NCBI GenBank assembly: GCA_037384645.1
Contig: JARRNT010000051.1
Span: 1-31,178, forward strand
DNA length: 31,178 nt
Origin: RI-92 sp037384645
Lineage (GTDB): Bacteria; Pseudomonadota; Gammaproteobacteria; UBA6429; Thiohalophilaceae
Direction: 5' to 3'
Shown here one piece after another: positions 6,925 to 14,878 of the stretch; the stretch's first letter is position 1; every line of letters begins with the position of its first letter. Under the pieces are notes generated by a model. It was given only the letters and a program-made list of their open reading frames with translations, ran no database searches and had not been told where the DNA came from. The position numbers were made by a program, and so were the translations under genes.

Positions 6925-7506
6925 TCAGGAAAAATCCGCAGTCAGGGCATCACGCACGGGCGTTACCAGTGAATGTGACACCGTCAGCGCAGGATGATCG
7001 ATCCCGGCGATGAGACTGGCCCCGCGCTTGGCTGCCGCGATCATTTCCGGGGTAAATTCAAAGCGGACAAAATGCACCGACGAGGTTTTGTCGGCATTTT
7101 CCCGATCCAGGTCTTCATCGGCAATGGCATACACCTTGTCATAACCGTCTACCTGGATCCAGACCTTATCTTCAACGCCCACCAGTTTGGCCAGCGCCTG
7201 TTTGCGTTCATCCACATCAGGATACTCGATCATAAACGTTGCTTTCAGATTCGTACCATCCGGGATCAGCGGATTGTAGGCATTCAGTTCATCCAGGATG
7301 CCCTCTTCTTCGAAAATCTTTTCAATACGCAACATCTCCTGGATCTGGTACTGCATGGTCAGGCGATCCTCGAAATACAGGGTCACGTGATCGCCCAGGC
7401 GCACCTGCCGGTTTTTCTTGTGTTCCAGCACCCTGGCACGAAACTCCTTGCGCTGCCTGGCGTACTGTTCAAGACTCAACAGGTCGGTTTGCGTCAGTTT
7501 TTGCAT
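6925..7506 (-). CDS. DUF3501 family protein
   Basis: The product (193 residues from the preferred start) matches the DUF3501 family by its full-length pattern: LSLEQYARQR, FEDRLTMQYQIQEMLRIEKIFEEEGI, LNAYNPLIPDGTNLKATFMIEYPD and SSVHFVRFEFTPEMI. The biochemical function is unknown. In many proteobacteria such genes travel with a rubrerythrin and a GlpC/HdrD-like Fe-S protein, as here. The first ATG (7518) has no ribosome binding site, while the ATG at 7506 has GGA seven bases upstream and begins MQKLTQTDL, so I use 7506. It begins 18 bases after the Fe-S gene and is the last gene of its operon. Confidence 0.88.
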   Translation of the reverse strand: MQKLTQTDLLSLEQYARQRKEFRARVLEHKKNRQVRLGDHVTLYFEDRLTMQYQIQEMLRIEKIFEEEGILDELNAYNPLIPDGTNLKATFMIEYPDVDERKQALAKLVGVEDKVWIQVDGYDKVYAIADEDLDRENADKTSSVHFVRFEFTPEMIAAAKRGASLIAGIDHPALTVSHSLVTPVRDALTADFS

Positions 7507-7524
7507 AGCGTTTTCCATCGTGTT

Positions 7525-8844
7525 TTATATTCCGTAAGCGATGCGCAACAGGGTCATGGGGTGTTTTGGCGCCTCATCTGTCTGCAGTCCGTTCTGGATG
7601 TGGTGTGCCGCCATGATACAGTCACTGGTGTAATAATCCGGTTTGGCATCTTCCACCTTCTTCACCACCGGCCGGCAAATCTTGGTTGCTACTTCATAAA
7701 ACTCAACCTTGACAGCATACGTGCCATCGTGGCCGGAACAGCGCTCAATGGTTTCCACAGTCGTGTTCGGTACCAGCTGCAAGGCTTCCCGGGTCTTCGG
7801 ACCGATATTCTGCACCCGCTGGTGACAGGCAACGTGATAGCTGATCTTGCCCAGACCCTTGTTAAAATCGGTTTTTAACAGGCCTTCCTTGTGACGCAGC
7901 ATCAGGTATTCGAATGGGTCATAAAAGGCTTCCTGTACCTTTTTCACATCCGGGTCATCCGGATACATCAGCGGTAATTCCTGCTTGAACATCAGTGCGC
8001 AGGACGGGATCGGTGCCACCAGGTCCCAGCCTTCATCGACCAGCCTGGCCAGTCGCGGAATATTCGCCTGCCGGGCCTGGTCGACGGCCTCGAGGTCACC
8101 GAGTTCCAGCTTGGGCATGCCACAACACTGTTCCTTCTCGGCGATGGTGACCGGAATATCGTTATGTTCGAAAACGGCCAGCATGTCATCGTTAATGACA
8201 GGCTCGTTCACGTTGCCGTAACAGGTGGCGAAGATGGCGACCTTGCCACGGGTTGTGCTGCCGGCCCTGGCCGTCAGCGTGGAATCCTGTTTGAAATGCT
8301 TGCGGAAAGTATTGCTTTCGAATCGCGGTAATTTCGCGTCGGCATGAATGCCCGCCACACTCTGTAACAGCTTGCGCATGGGTTTGGCATCATTCACCGC
8401 GTTGATCGTTTGCGCCACGCCCGGGACTGAACCCACCTTGCCCATCAGGTCGGTATTCGACAACAGTTTATTACGCAAGCTGGTGCCTTCTTTTTTAAAC
8501 TTCACGGCCTTGGCGCGCAGCATCAGGTGCGGAAAGTCCACGTTCCACTCGTGTGGCGGCACGTACGGGCATTTGGTCATGTAACACAGGTCGCACAGAT
8601 AACAGTGGTCCACGACCTTCCAGTAATCTGCCCTGGCGACACCATCGACTTCCATGGTCTCGGATTCATCCACCAGATCGAACAGTGTCGGGAATGCATG
8701 ACACAGGCTGACACAACGGCGACAACCGTGGCAGATATCGTAAACGCGCTCAAGTTCGGCATACAACGACTCTTCGTTGTAAAATTCCGCCTCTTTCCAG
8801 TTCAGCGGGTGACGTGTCGGTGCGTCGAGATTACCTTCTCTCAT
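7525..8844 (-). CDS. GlpC/HdrD-like Fe-S oxidoreductase
   Basis: This 439-residue soluble protein has two 4Fe-4S cluster motifs: C38-x2-C41-x2-C44-x3-C48, and C81-x2-C84-x2-C87-x4-C92-P. It then has two cysteine-rich CCG-type domains: CYGNVNEP...EKEQCCGMPKLE, and ACHQRVQNIG...ERCSGHDGTY, where the second pair is CSG instead of CCG. This is the layout of GlpC and heterodisulfide reductase subunit D relatives, which pass electrons to or from a partner. The partner is probably the rubrerythrin encoded just upstream, but that is inferred from gene order. It lies between the rubrerythrin and DUF3501 genes on the same strand. Confidence 0.88.
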   Translation of the reverse strand: MREGNLDAPTRHPLNWKEAEFYNEESLYAELERVYDICHGCRRCVSLCHAFPTLFDLVDESETMEVDGVARADYWKVVDHCYLCDLCYMTKCPYVPPHEWNVDFPHLMLRAKAVKFKKEGTSLRNKLLSNTDLMGKVGSVPGVAQTINAVNDAKPMRKLLQSVAGIHADAKLPRFESNTFRKHFKQDSTLTARAGSTTRGKVAIFATCYGNVNEPVINDDMLAVFEHNDIPVTIAEKEQCCGMPKLELGDLEAVDQARQANIPRLARLVDEGWDLVAPIPSCALMFKQELPLMYPDDPDVKKVQEAFYDPFEYLMLRHKEGLLKTDFNKGLGKISYHVACHQRVQNIGPKTREALQLVPNTTVETIERCSGHDGTYAVKVEFYEVATKICRPVVKKVEDAKPDYYTSDCIMAAHHIQNGLQTDEAPKHPMTLLRIAYGI

Positions 8845-8890
8845 GCTGATGCCTTTGTTTGTGTTATTCGCAATTCAGGACGGTACCACG

Positions 8891-8921
8891 GTCCGGGTCA
8901 GAATTTACAGCCGACCCGGAC
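8891..8921 (-). other. Intercistronic hairpin between rubrerythrin and Fe-S genes
   Basis: GTCCGGGTC (8891-8899) and GACCCGGAC (8913-8921) form a 9-bp stem with a 13-base loop directly after the rubrerythrin stop. There is no T run, so it is more likely an mRNA-stabilising or partial-termination structure that leaves rubrerythrin more abundant than the downstream products. Confidence 0.5.
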
Positions 8922-8935
8922 GTGATCCCCGTTAC

Positions 8936-9358
8936 TTACTTGTCGAGATTATCCAGTGCTTTCTGGAAACGATTGGCGTGAGAGCGCTCGGCCTTGGCCA
9001 GGGTCTCAAACCAGTCAGCAATCTCGTCGAAGCCTTCGTCGCGTGCAGACTTGGCCATGCCCGGGTACATGTCGGTGTACTCGTGGGTCTCGCCGGCAAT
9101 CGCCGCCTTCAGGTTGTCGCCAGTGGCACCAATCGGCAGACCGGTTGCCGGGTCGCCAACCTGTTCCAGGTATTCCAGGTGGCCGTGGGCGTGGCCGGTT
9201 TCGCCTTCAGCGGTGGAACGAAATACCGCAGCGACGTCGTTGTACCCTTCCACGTCAGCCTTGGATGCGAAGTACAGATAACGACGGTTGGCCTGAGATT
9301 CGCCAGCGAAAGCGTCTTTCAGGTTTTGTTCCGTTTTGCTGCCTTTAAGATCAGCCAT
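8936..9358 (-). CDS. Rubrerythrin (diiron domain only)
   Basis: The 140-residue protein is a diiron four-helix bundle that typically reduces hydrogen peroxide. Iron ligand motifs are visible: E20 in FAGESQANRRY, E53-x2-H56 in GETGHAHGH, E90/E93 in AGETHEY, and E124-x2-H127 in AERSHANRF. It ends right after the bundle, so the C-terminal rubredoxin domain of classical rubrerythrin is absent and electrons must come from another protein, plausibly the neighbouring Fe-S protein. GGAGG precedes the ATG well. It is the first gene of the operon and sits behind a strong promoter with two operator-like palindromes. Confidence 0.93.
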   Translation of the reverse strand: MADLKGSKTEQNLKDAFAGESQANRRYLYFASKADVEGYNDVAAVFRSTAEGETGHAHGHLEYLEQVGDPATGLPIGATGDNLKAAIAGETHEYTDMYPGMAKSARDEGFDEIADWFETLAKAERSHANRFQKALDNLDK

Positions 9359-9406
9359 GATAATTACCTCCTCGTTTGTTGTCGAAACCGCCCGCTGGCG
9401 GCATAA

Positions 9407-9427
9407 AATTTAGACTAATTCTAAATT
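9407..9427. promoter_or_regulatory. Operator-like palindrome 1 before rubrerythrin
   Basis: AATTTAGA (9407-9414) and TCTAAATT (9420-9427) form a perfect 8-5-8 inverted repeat just downstream of the -10. The inner part, TTAGACT-A-ATTCTAA, is close to the 7-1-7 form of Fur-family (PerR-like) boxes. Repression by a peroxide or iron regulator is inferred. Confidence 0.55.
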
Positions 9428-9435
9428 GTGCAGAA

Positions 9436-9464
9436 AAGATAGATCAGGGGTCGGGCTCTGTCAA
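9436..9464 (-). promoter_or_regulatory. Sigma70 promoter of the rubrerythrin operon
   Basis: On the minus strand TTGACA (9464-9459) is followed after exactly 17 bases by TATCTT (9441-9436). The -35 is a full consensus. Palindrome 2 overlaps the -35 and palindrome 1 lies in the start region, the usual arrangement for repression. A leader of about 70 nt follows. Confidence 0.75.
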
Positions 9465-9474
9465 GACTAAGTCT
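9464..9474. promoter_or_regulatory. Operator-like palindrome 2 overlapping the -35
   Basis: AGACT-A-AGTCT is a perfect 5-1-5 palindrome that touches the TTGACA box. On the minus strand it reads TTTAGACTTAGTCT and shares TTTAGACTWA with palindrome 1, so the two are probably sites for the same regulator. Confidence 0.5.
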
Positions 9475-9591
9475 AAATCCATCCTGCACCCCCGTGGCAT
9501 GGGTATAGCACAGGAAAGATTTGACCCCTTTGACGTGAATCAGCTAACTTAGCCGGCCTCCAAAACCGGACGATGATTCGCGAACAATACC

Positions 9592-9861
9592 GTGGCAGAA
9601 AAGAAAACCGCAAAAAAATCCGCAACTTCCAAACCTGTGAGTTTTGAGACCGCCATGCAGGAGCTGGAAGCCCTGGTTGCCCGCATGGAAAAAGGTGATC
9701 ACAGCCTGGAAGACTCCCTGAAAGACTTCGAACGAGGGGTTGAACTGACCCGACAGTGTCAGACCGCCCTGCGCGAAGCTGAACAAAAAGTGCAGCAGTT
9801 AATGACCGAGGGCAACCGGGAGGAACTGAGCCCGTTCGATCCGGATGAGTCTGAGGCGTGA
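9592..9861 (+). CDS. xseB: Exodeoxyribonuclease VII small subunit
   Basis: XseB binds the large subunit XseA to form exonuclease VII, which degrades single-stranded DNA. The 89-residue protein shows the family core SFETAMQELEALVARMEKGDHSLEDSLKDFERGVELTRQCQTAL as two helices, with a lysine/alanine-rich N-terminus. The start is GTG with no clear Shine-Dalgarno; no in-frame ATG fits better. Its stop overlaps the GTG of ispA, the conserved xseB-ispA-dxs arrangement. Confidence 0.93.
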   Translation: MAEKKTAKKSATSKPVSFETAMQELEALVARMEKGDHSLEDSLKDFERGVELTRQCQTALREAEQKVQQLMTEGNREELSPFDPDESEA

Positions 9862-10748
9862 CGCTGAATGAGCAAATGCGCCACTGGCAGCAACGCGTCG
9901 ATGCCGCGCTGCAACAGTGGCTACCCCTTCCCGAGATCGAGCCCTTCCGCCTGCATGAGGCCATGCGCTACTCGGTATTCAATGGCGGTAAGCGCCTGCG
10001 GCCGATCCTGGTCTATGCTGCCGGCCTGGCCATGGGCGTCAATGACAAATTGCTGGATGTCCCGGCCTGCGCCGTGGAATGCATTCATGCCTATTCCCTG
10101 ATCCACGATGACCTGCCGGCCATGGACAACGATGACCTGCGTCGCGGCAAACCCACGTGTCACCGCGCCTTCGACGAGGCCACAGCAATTCTCGCCGGCG
10201 ATGCCCTGCAGGCCCTGGCAATACAAATCCTCAGTCAGGGCCTCGATAGCACAATCCCTGCCACGCAACGCCTGCTCATGATCGATTTACTGGCGGTATC
10301 CTCCGGCTCGCGCGGCATGGCTGGCGGCCAGGCCCTGGACCTGGATGCGGTGGGCAAGGGCTTGACCGAGGCCGAGCTGGAAAACATGCACATCCACAAG
10401 ACCGGGGCCCTGATCCGTACCAGTGTGCTACTTGGCGCGTATTGCGCACAGGAAAACGACGAGGACGCCATCGCCCGGCTCGATCATTATGCCAAATGTA
10501 TCGGTCTGGCCTTCCAGATCCACGATGACGTACTGGACGAAACCGCAGACACCCATACGCTGGGCAAGACCCAGGGTGCCGACCGGGCCCGTAACAAACC
10601 GACCTATCCCGCCATCATCGGTCTGGAGGCCTCGATCAAACTGGCCAAAGAATTGACCGATGAGGCCATCGACAACCTGGCCAGATTCGACGACAATGCT
10701 CATCCCCTGCGGGAACTGGCTCGCTACGTGGTCGAGCGCCAAAACTAA
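9858..10748 (+). CDS. ispA: Farnesyl diphosphate synthase (short-chain prenyl transferase)
   Basis: The enzyme adds isopentenyl diphosphate to dimethylallyl and geranyl diphosphate to make farnesyl diphosphate. The 296-residue protein has the first aspartate-rich motif DDLPAMDNDD (84-93) followed by RRGKPT, and the second, DDVLD (223-227), plus GGKRLRP near residue 43. The length is normal. It starts with GTG overlapping the xseB stop by three bases, implying coupled translation, and is followed 82 bases later by dxs in the same pathway. Confidence 0.96.
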   Translation: MTLNEQMRHWQQRVDAALQQWLPLPEIEPFRLHEAMRYSVFNGGKRLRPILVYAAGLAMGVNDKLLDVPACAVECIHAYSLIHDDLPAMDNDDLRRGKPTCHRAFDEATAILAGDALQALAIQILSQGLDSTIPATQRLLMIDLLAVSSGSRGMAGGQALDLDAVGKGLTEAELENMHIHKTGALIRTSVLLGAYCAQENDEDAIARLDHYAKCIGLAFQIHDDVLDETADTHTLGKTQGADRARNKPTYPAIIGLEASIKLAKELTDEAIDNLARFDDNAHPLRELARYVVERQN

Positions 10749-10830
10749 GGCAGCTTATCGGCAAATATTATATAGTTGGTTGTATATTCGCCAACGGTCA
10801 CTAGCATGTCATTTTTAACCGGTTAAGCAT

Positions 10831-12723
10831 ATGACCCAAGACCCAACTTATCCCCTGCTGAGCGAGATCGACGACCCCGCGCAATTGCGCGAATTGTCCC
10901 AGGAACAGCTCGCGCCACTGGCTGAAGAGTTACGCCAGTATGTTATTCAGAGTGTCAGCGATACGGGCGGCCACCTCGCGGCGGGCCTGGGTACCGTGGA
11001 ACTCACGGTCGCGTTGCACTACGTGTTTGATACCCCCGAAGACCGGCTGGTCTGGGATGTGGGCCACCAGACCTATCCGCACAAGATCCTGACCGGGCGG
11101 CGCGAACGCATGACCAGCATGCGCAAACAGGGTGGCCTGGCCGGCTTCCCCAAGCGCGACGAAAGTGAATACGATACCTTCGGTGTCGGCCATTCCAGCA
11201 CCTCCATCAGCGCTGCCCTGGGTATGGCGGTGGCGGCCAAACGCCGCGATAGCGACCAGCAAGTCGTCGCTATTATCGGCGATGGCGCCATGACCGCGGG
11301 CATGGCCTTTGAGGCACTGAACCATGCCGGCGACCTGGACGCCAACCTGCTGGTCATCCTCAATGATAACGACATGTCGATCTCCCCGAACGTCGGCGCC
11401 CTCTCCAATCACCTGGCCCGCATCCTGTCCGGGCGCCTGTATCAGTCCATGCGCGAAGGCAGCCGCAAGGTCCTGAGCGTCATGCCCAGCATGTGGGAAC
11501 TGGCCCGGCGAACCGAGGAACATGTGAAAGGGATGGTGATCCCGGGTACCCTGTTCGAGGAACTGGGTTTTAACTATATCGGCCCCATCGATGGCCACGA
11601 TATCAATACCCTGGTGAAAACCCTGCGCAACCTGAAAAAGCAGAAAGGTCCGCGTTTCCTGCACATCGTCACCCGCAAGGGCAAGGGTTTCGCGCCAGCG
11701 GAGGAAAACCCCAGCGCCTATCACGGTGTCGGCAAGTTTCACCCCGAATCCGGCAAGCTGGAAAAGAAGGCACCGACCGGGCCGACCTACACCCAGGTCT
11801 TTAGTGACTGGCTGGTGGACATGGCCAGCGCCGACGAATCGTTGATGGGTATCACCCCGGCGATGTGCGAAGGCTCCGGCCTGGTGGAATTCTCCCAAAC
11901 CTTCCCCGATCGCTATTTTGATGTCGGCATCGCCGAACAGCACGCCGTGACCTTTGCCGCCGGCCTGGCCTGCGAACATTTCAAACCCGTCGTGGCGATC
12001 TATTCGACCTTCCTGCAGCGGGCTTACGATCAGCTGATACACGATGTCGCGCTGCAGAATCTGCCCGTGCTGTTTGCCATCGATCGTGCCGGGATTGTGG
12101 GTCCGGATGGCCCGACCCATGCCGGCACCTTTGATATGAGTTATTTGCGCTGTATTCCCAACATGCTGATCATGGCCCCGGCCGATGAAAACGAATGTCG
12201 GCAAATGCTCAGCACCGGTTATCAGCATGACGGTCCGGCCGCCGTACGCTACCCACGTGGCCAGGGACCGGGGGTCAGCGTCAGCCGTGACCTGTCGACC
12301 CTGCCCATTGGCAAGGCCGAAGTCCGTCGCCGTGGCAAACACGTCGCCATCCTGGCCTTTGGCTGTATGGCGGCGGAGGCCGAAAAGGCCGGCGACAGCC
12401 TCAACGCCACCGTGGTCAACATGCGCTTTGTCAAACCCCTGGACGAAGCCCTCATCCACGAACTCGCGCAACAGCACGAGCTGCTGGTTACCATCGAGGA
12501 CAATGCCGTGTTCGGTGGCGCTGGCAGTGGCGTGAACGAATACCTGGCCCGGGCCGGGATATTAATCCCCTGCATTAACCTGGGATTACCCGATGTTTTC
12601 CTGCCCCATGGCGAACGCGATGGCCTGTTAATTCACGCCGGACTCGATGCCGATGGTATAATCCGCGAAGTGGAAGCCTTCATGCAGCACCTCCCGCAAA
12701 TCAAGCATGCCACACACGCGTAA
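10831..12723 (+). CDS. dxs: 1-deoxy-D-xylulose-5-phosphate synthase
   Basis: Dxs condenses pyruvate and glyceraldehyde 3-phosphate, the first step of the MEP isoprenoid pathway and also a source for thiamine and pyridoxal. The 630-residue protein has the transketolase-like layout: GHQTYPHKILTGR (78-90), the thiamine diphosphate motif GDGAMTAGMAFEALNHAG starting at 150 with NDNDMSIS (178-185), then the pyrimidine-binding domain with YFDVGIAEQHAVTFAAGLA and DRAGIVGPDGPTH, and a C-terminal domain. The full length is intact. It is the third gene of xseB-ispA-dxs. Confidence 0.98.
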   Translation: MTQDPTYPLLSEIDDPAQLRELSQEQLAPLAEELRQYVIQSVSDTGGHLAAGLGTVELTVALHYVFDTPEDRLVWDVGHQTYPHKILTGRRERMTSMRKQGGLAGFPKRDESEYDTFGVGHSSTSISAALGMAVAAKRRDSDQQVVAIIGDGAMTAGMAFEALNHAGDLDANLLVILNDNDMSISPNVGALSNHLARILSGRLYQSMREGSRKVLSVMPSMWELARRTEEHVKGMVIPGTLFEELGFNYIGPIDGHDINTLVKTLRNLKKQKGPRFLHIVTRKGKGFAPAEENPSAYHGVGKFHPESGKLEKKAPTGPTYTQVFSDWLVDMASADESLMGITPAMCEGSGLVEFSQTFPDRYFDVGIAEQHAVTFAAGLACEHFKPVVAIYSTFLQRAYDQLIHDVALQNLPVLFAIDRAGIVGPDGPTHAGTFDMSYLRCIPNMLIMAPADENECRQMLSTGYQHDGPAAVRYPRGQGPGVSVSRDLSTLPIGKAEVRRRGKHVAILAFGCMAAEAEKAGDSLNATVVNMRFVKPLDEALIHELAQQHELLVTIEDNAVFGGAGSGVNEYLARAGILIPCINLGLPDVFLPHGERDGLLIHAGLDADGIIREVEAFMQHLPQIKHATHA

Positions 12724-12748
12724 AATCCGAGTATAATAGTAGGAAAAT

Positions 12749-13132
12749 ATGTCTGGCCGTTATAAGATGAAAATCGTGACGGATTTTGCCGCCGCGCACT
12801 TGCTCCGGGGTTACGCCGGGCCGTGCAGCCGGCTGCATGGTCATAACTGGAAGGTTGAAGTTGAAGTCACCGCGACCCATCTAGATGATATCGGCATGGG
12901 TCTGGATTTCAGTGACATCAAGGCCGCGACCAAAGAGATCATCGATCAAATGGATCATCGCCATCTCAATGAGTTGCCGCCCTTCGATACCATTAATCCG
13001 ACCGCGGAAAACATTTCGGCGCATATTTACGGTCGACTTGTCGAGAAATTGAATAATGAACGTGTCAGCGTTCATACGGTCACCCTGTGGGAAACCGAGC
13101 GTGCCTGTGTGAGCTACACCGAGGAAGCGTAG
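12749..13132 (+). CDS. queD: 6-carboxy-5,6,7,8-tetrahydropterin synthase
   Basis: QueD converts dihydroneopterin triphosphate to 6-carboxytetrahydropterin in queuosine (7-deazaguanine) synthesis. The 127-residue protein has zinc histidines H17, H30 and H32 and the motif C26-SRL-HGH (CxxxHGH) that marks QueD rather than eukaryotic PTPS, then GMGLDFSDIK, MDHRHLNE and a C-terminal ETERACVSY. AGGA stands before the ATG and a TATAAT lies at 12732-12737, so it may have its own promoter after dxs. The folE2 gene begins one base after its stop and supplies its substrate. Confidence 0.93.
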   Translation: MSGRYKMKIVTDFAAAHLLRGYAGPCSRLHGHNWKVEVEVTATHLDDIGMGLDFSDIKAATKEIIDQMDHRHLNELPPFDTINPTAENISAHIYGRLVEKLNNERVSVHTVTLWETERACVSYTEEA

Positions 13133-13133
13133 A

Positions 13134-13946
13134 ATGAGTAACCATTGTGTCACTGAAGCGATCATCGAGGACGTCCAGAGCCGTCAGGATACCCGCAATA
13201 TTCCCATCAACAAGGTGGGGATCAAGGATGTGCGTCATCCCGTGCGGGTTCGCGATCGTTCCGTGGGCGAACAGCACACCGTGGCGAACTTTAATATGTA
13301 TGTGAACCTGCCACACAACTTCAAGGGCACGCACATGTCTCGCTTTGTCGAGATCCTGCATCAGCATGAGCGCGAAATCTCGGTCAAATCCTTCAAGGAA
13401 ATGCTGGCGGAAATGACGGATCGGCTCGAAGCCGAATCCGGCCACATTGAAATGCATTTCCCCTACTTCATTTCAAAAAAGGCGCCCGTGTCCCGGGTCG
13501 AAAGCATGATGGATTACGAAGTGACCTTTATCGGCGAGATCCACAAAGGCGAGCCGCAAATGAAGATCAAGGTGGTGGTGCCGGTTACCAGCCTGTGCCC
13601 CTGCTCCAAGAAGATCTCGAACTACGGCGCACATAACCAGCGCTCCCACGTTACCGTGACGGCACGTATTGAGGGATTCGTCTGGATCGAAGAACTGATT
13701 GAGATTGTCGAGCAGGAAGCCTCCTGCGAACTGTATGGCCTGTTAAAGCGGCCGGACGAAAAATACGTGACCGAGCGCGCCTATGACAATCCGAAATTCG
13801 TCGAGGACATGGTGCGGGATGTCGCCGCCCGCCTGAACCAGGACGATCGTGTCAGTTATTACGTCGTGGAATCCGAGAACTTCGAATCCATCCACAATCA
13901 CTCGGCCTACGCCCTGATCGAAAAAGACAAAACAGAAAACGCATAG
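13134..13946 (+). CDS. folE2: GTP cyclohydrolase FolE2 (type IB)
   Basis: FolE2 turns GTP into 7,8-dihydroneopterin triphosphate, the entry to folate and queuosine synthesis. The 270-residue protein has the COG1469 pattern: NKVGIKDVRHPV, QHTVANFNMYVNLP, KGTHMSRF, and SLCPCSKKISNYGAHNQRSH (153-172), with Cys155 and Cys157, one of which is the expected metal-binding catalytic cysteine; a later C-E-LYGLLKRPDEK segment is also conserved. FolE2 works with several metals and often replaces the zinc enzyme FolE when zinc is scarce. The queD stop is one base upstream, so the two are translated together. Confidence 0.96.
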   Translation: MSNHCVTEAIIEDVQSRQDTRNIPINKVGIKDVRHPVRVRDRSVGEQHTVANFNMYVNLPHNFKGTHMSRFVEILHQHEREISVKSFKEMLAEMTDRLEAESGHIEMHFPYFISKKAPVSRVESMMDYEVTFIGEIHKGEPQMKIKVVVPVTSLCPCSKKISNYGAHNQRSHVTVTARIEGFVWIEELIEIVEQEASCELYGLLKRPDEKYVTERAYDNPKFVEDMVRDVAARLNQDDRVSYYVVESENFESIHNHSAYALIEKDKTENA

Positions 13947-13982
13947 ACCAGCGCCTGGCAGTGCCTCGGTCTGGCAGGGTCC

Positions 13983-14381
13983 TTACGGCCGACGAATCCG
14001 GTAGCGACTTCCCCTGGCAACGCGCATGTCGATGCGGACCCGTTGCTTGCTCCAGCCATGAACCTTATCGTGCGCTTCTACGTAGACGACATGCGTTCCT
14101 CTGGGAATCAGCACACTGGCCAGGCTCCGAGTAAAGGTCTTCTCGCCAACATGGGGATGCCAGAGTTTACGATCTCCCAGCACCTTGCCTTTGTCGTCCA
14201 CGATGCGCCAGTCATCCGCATAGTGTTTCCAGCCGGTATCGTGGTGTTGCAGCGTTACGTGAAAGGTCCAGCGGTTGGCATCGGGTTCGATCATGACGTG
14301 AACAATCTTTACCTGATCAGCCAGTGCCATCCTGGCAAAGGATAAGCTGAATAACAGAATCAGGCCGATAAGCTTGCGCAT
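13983..14381 (-). CDS. Small exported protein of unknown function
   Basis: The 132-residue product begins with a signal peptide (MRKLIGLILLFSLSFARMALA, cleavage near residue 21) and no lipobox, so it is probably periplasmic. The mature part is rich in His, Trp and Arg, with segments HVMIEPDANRWTFHVTLQHHDTGWKHYADDWRIVD and VLGDRKLWHPHVGEKTFTRSL that suggest a small beta-sandwich; I do not recognise a named family. AGGAG lies 6 bases before the ATG. It begins 17 bases after pgpA and is the last gene of the leftward block. Confidence 0.8.
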   Translation of the reverse strand: MRKLIGLILLFSLSFARMALADQVKIVHVMIEPDANRWTFHVTLQHHDTGWKHYADDWRIVDDKGKVLGDRKLWHPHVGEKTFTRSLASVLIPRGTHVVYVEAHDKVHGWSKQRVRIDMRVARGSRYRIRRP

Positions 14382-14398
14382 ACGCTTCTCCTGCTTGG

Positions 14399-14878
14399 TT
14401 AGTGGTACACTCCGAGAAAGCCCTGCAACACCAGCATCGCATAGATACCAGCGATAACGTCATCGAGCATAACACCCAGGCCACCCTTGATCCGTGTATC
14501 GATCACACATACTGGCCAGGGCTTGAGAATATCGAACAGGCGAAACAGAATAAATCCAAGCACAAGCGTAAGCAGCGACACCGGCGCAAACATCATGGTA
14601 ATAAACAATCCGACAAATTCATCCCACACGATCGCGCTATGGTCATGGACGCCAAGCACCTTACCGGTACGACCACAGACATAAACGCCGAGTAACAGGC
14701 AGGCAAGGGTAACAGCCATATAGGCCGTGAACGGCAGACGGCTCATTAACAAATAAAACGGGATTGCCGCCAGCGTGCCGAAAGTACCCGGCGCATAGGG
14801 CGACAGGCCACTGCCAAAACCGAAACTGAGCAGGTGCCCCGGATCACGTAACAGTCGAGGTGGGATCGGCTTACTCAC
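14399..14878 (-). CDS. pgpA: Phosphatidylglycerophosphatase A
   Basis: PgpA removes phosphate from phosphatidylglycerol phosphate at the inner membrane. The 159-residue protein shows the family motifs SPYAPGTFGTL (26-36), AIVWDEFVG, LFRLFDILKPWP and KGGLGVMLDDVIAG, with about three membrane segments between them. Its ATG overlaps the thiL stop by four bases, the usual thiL-pgpA coupling. Confidence 0.95.
   Translation of the reverse strand: MSKPIPPRLLRDPGHLLSFGFGSGLSPYAPGTFGTLAAIPFYLLMSRLPFTAYMAVTLACLLLGVYVCGRTGKVLGVHDHSAIVWDEFVGLFITMMFAPVSLLTLVLGFILFRLFDILKPWPVCVIDTRIKGGLGVMLDDVIAGIYAMLVLQGFLGVYH

Noticed and set aside
10930..12477. 515-codon open frame antisense to dxs
   Set aside because: It is a long shadow of a GC-rich gene; dxs is complete and unmistakable on the other strand.
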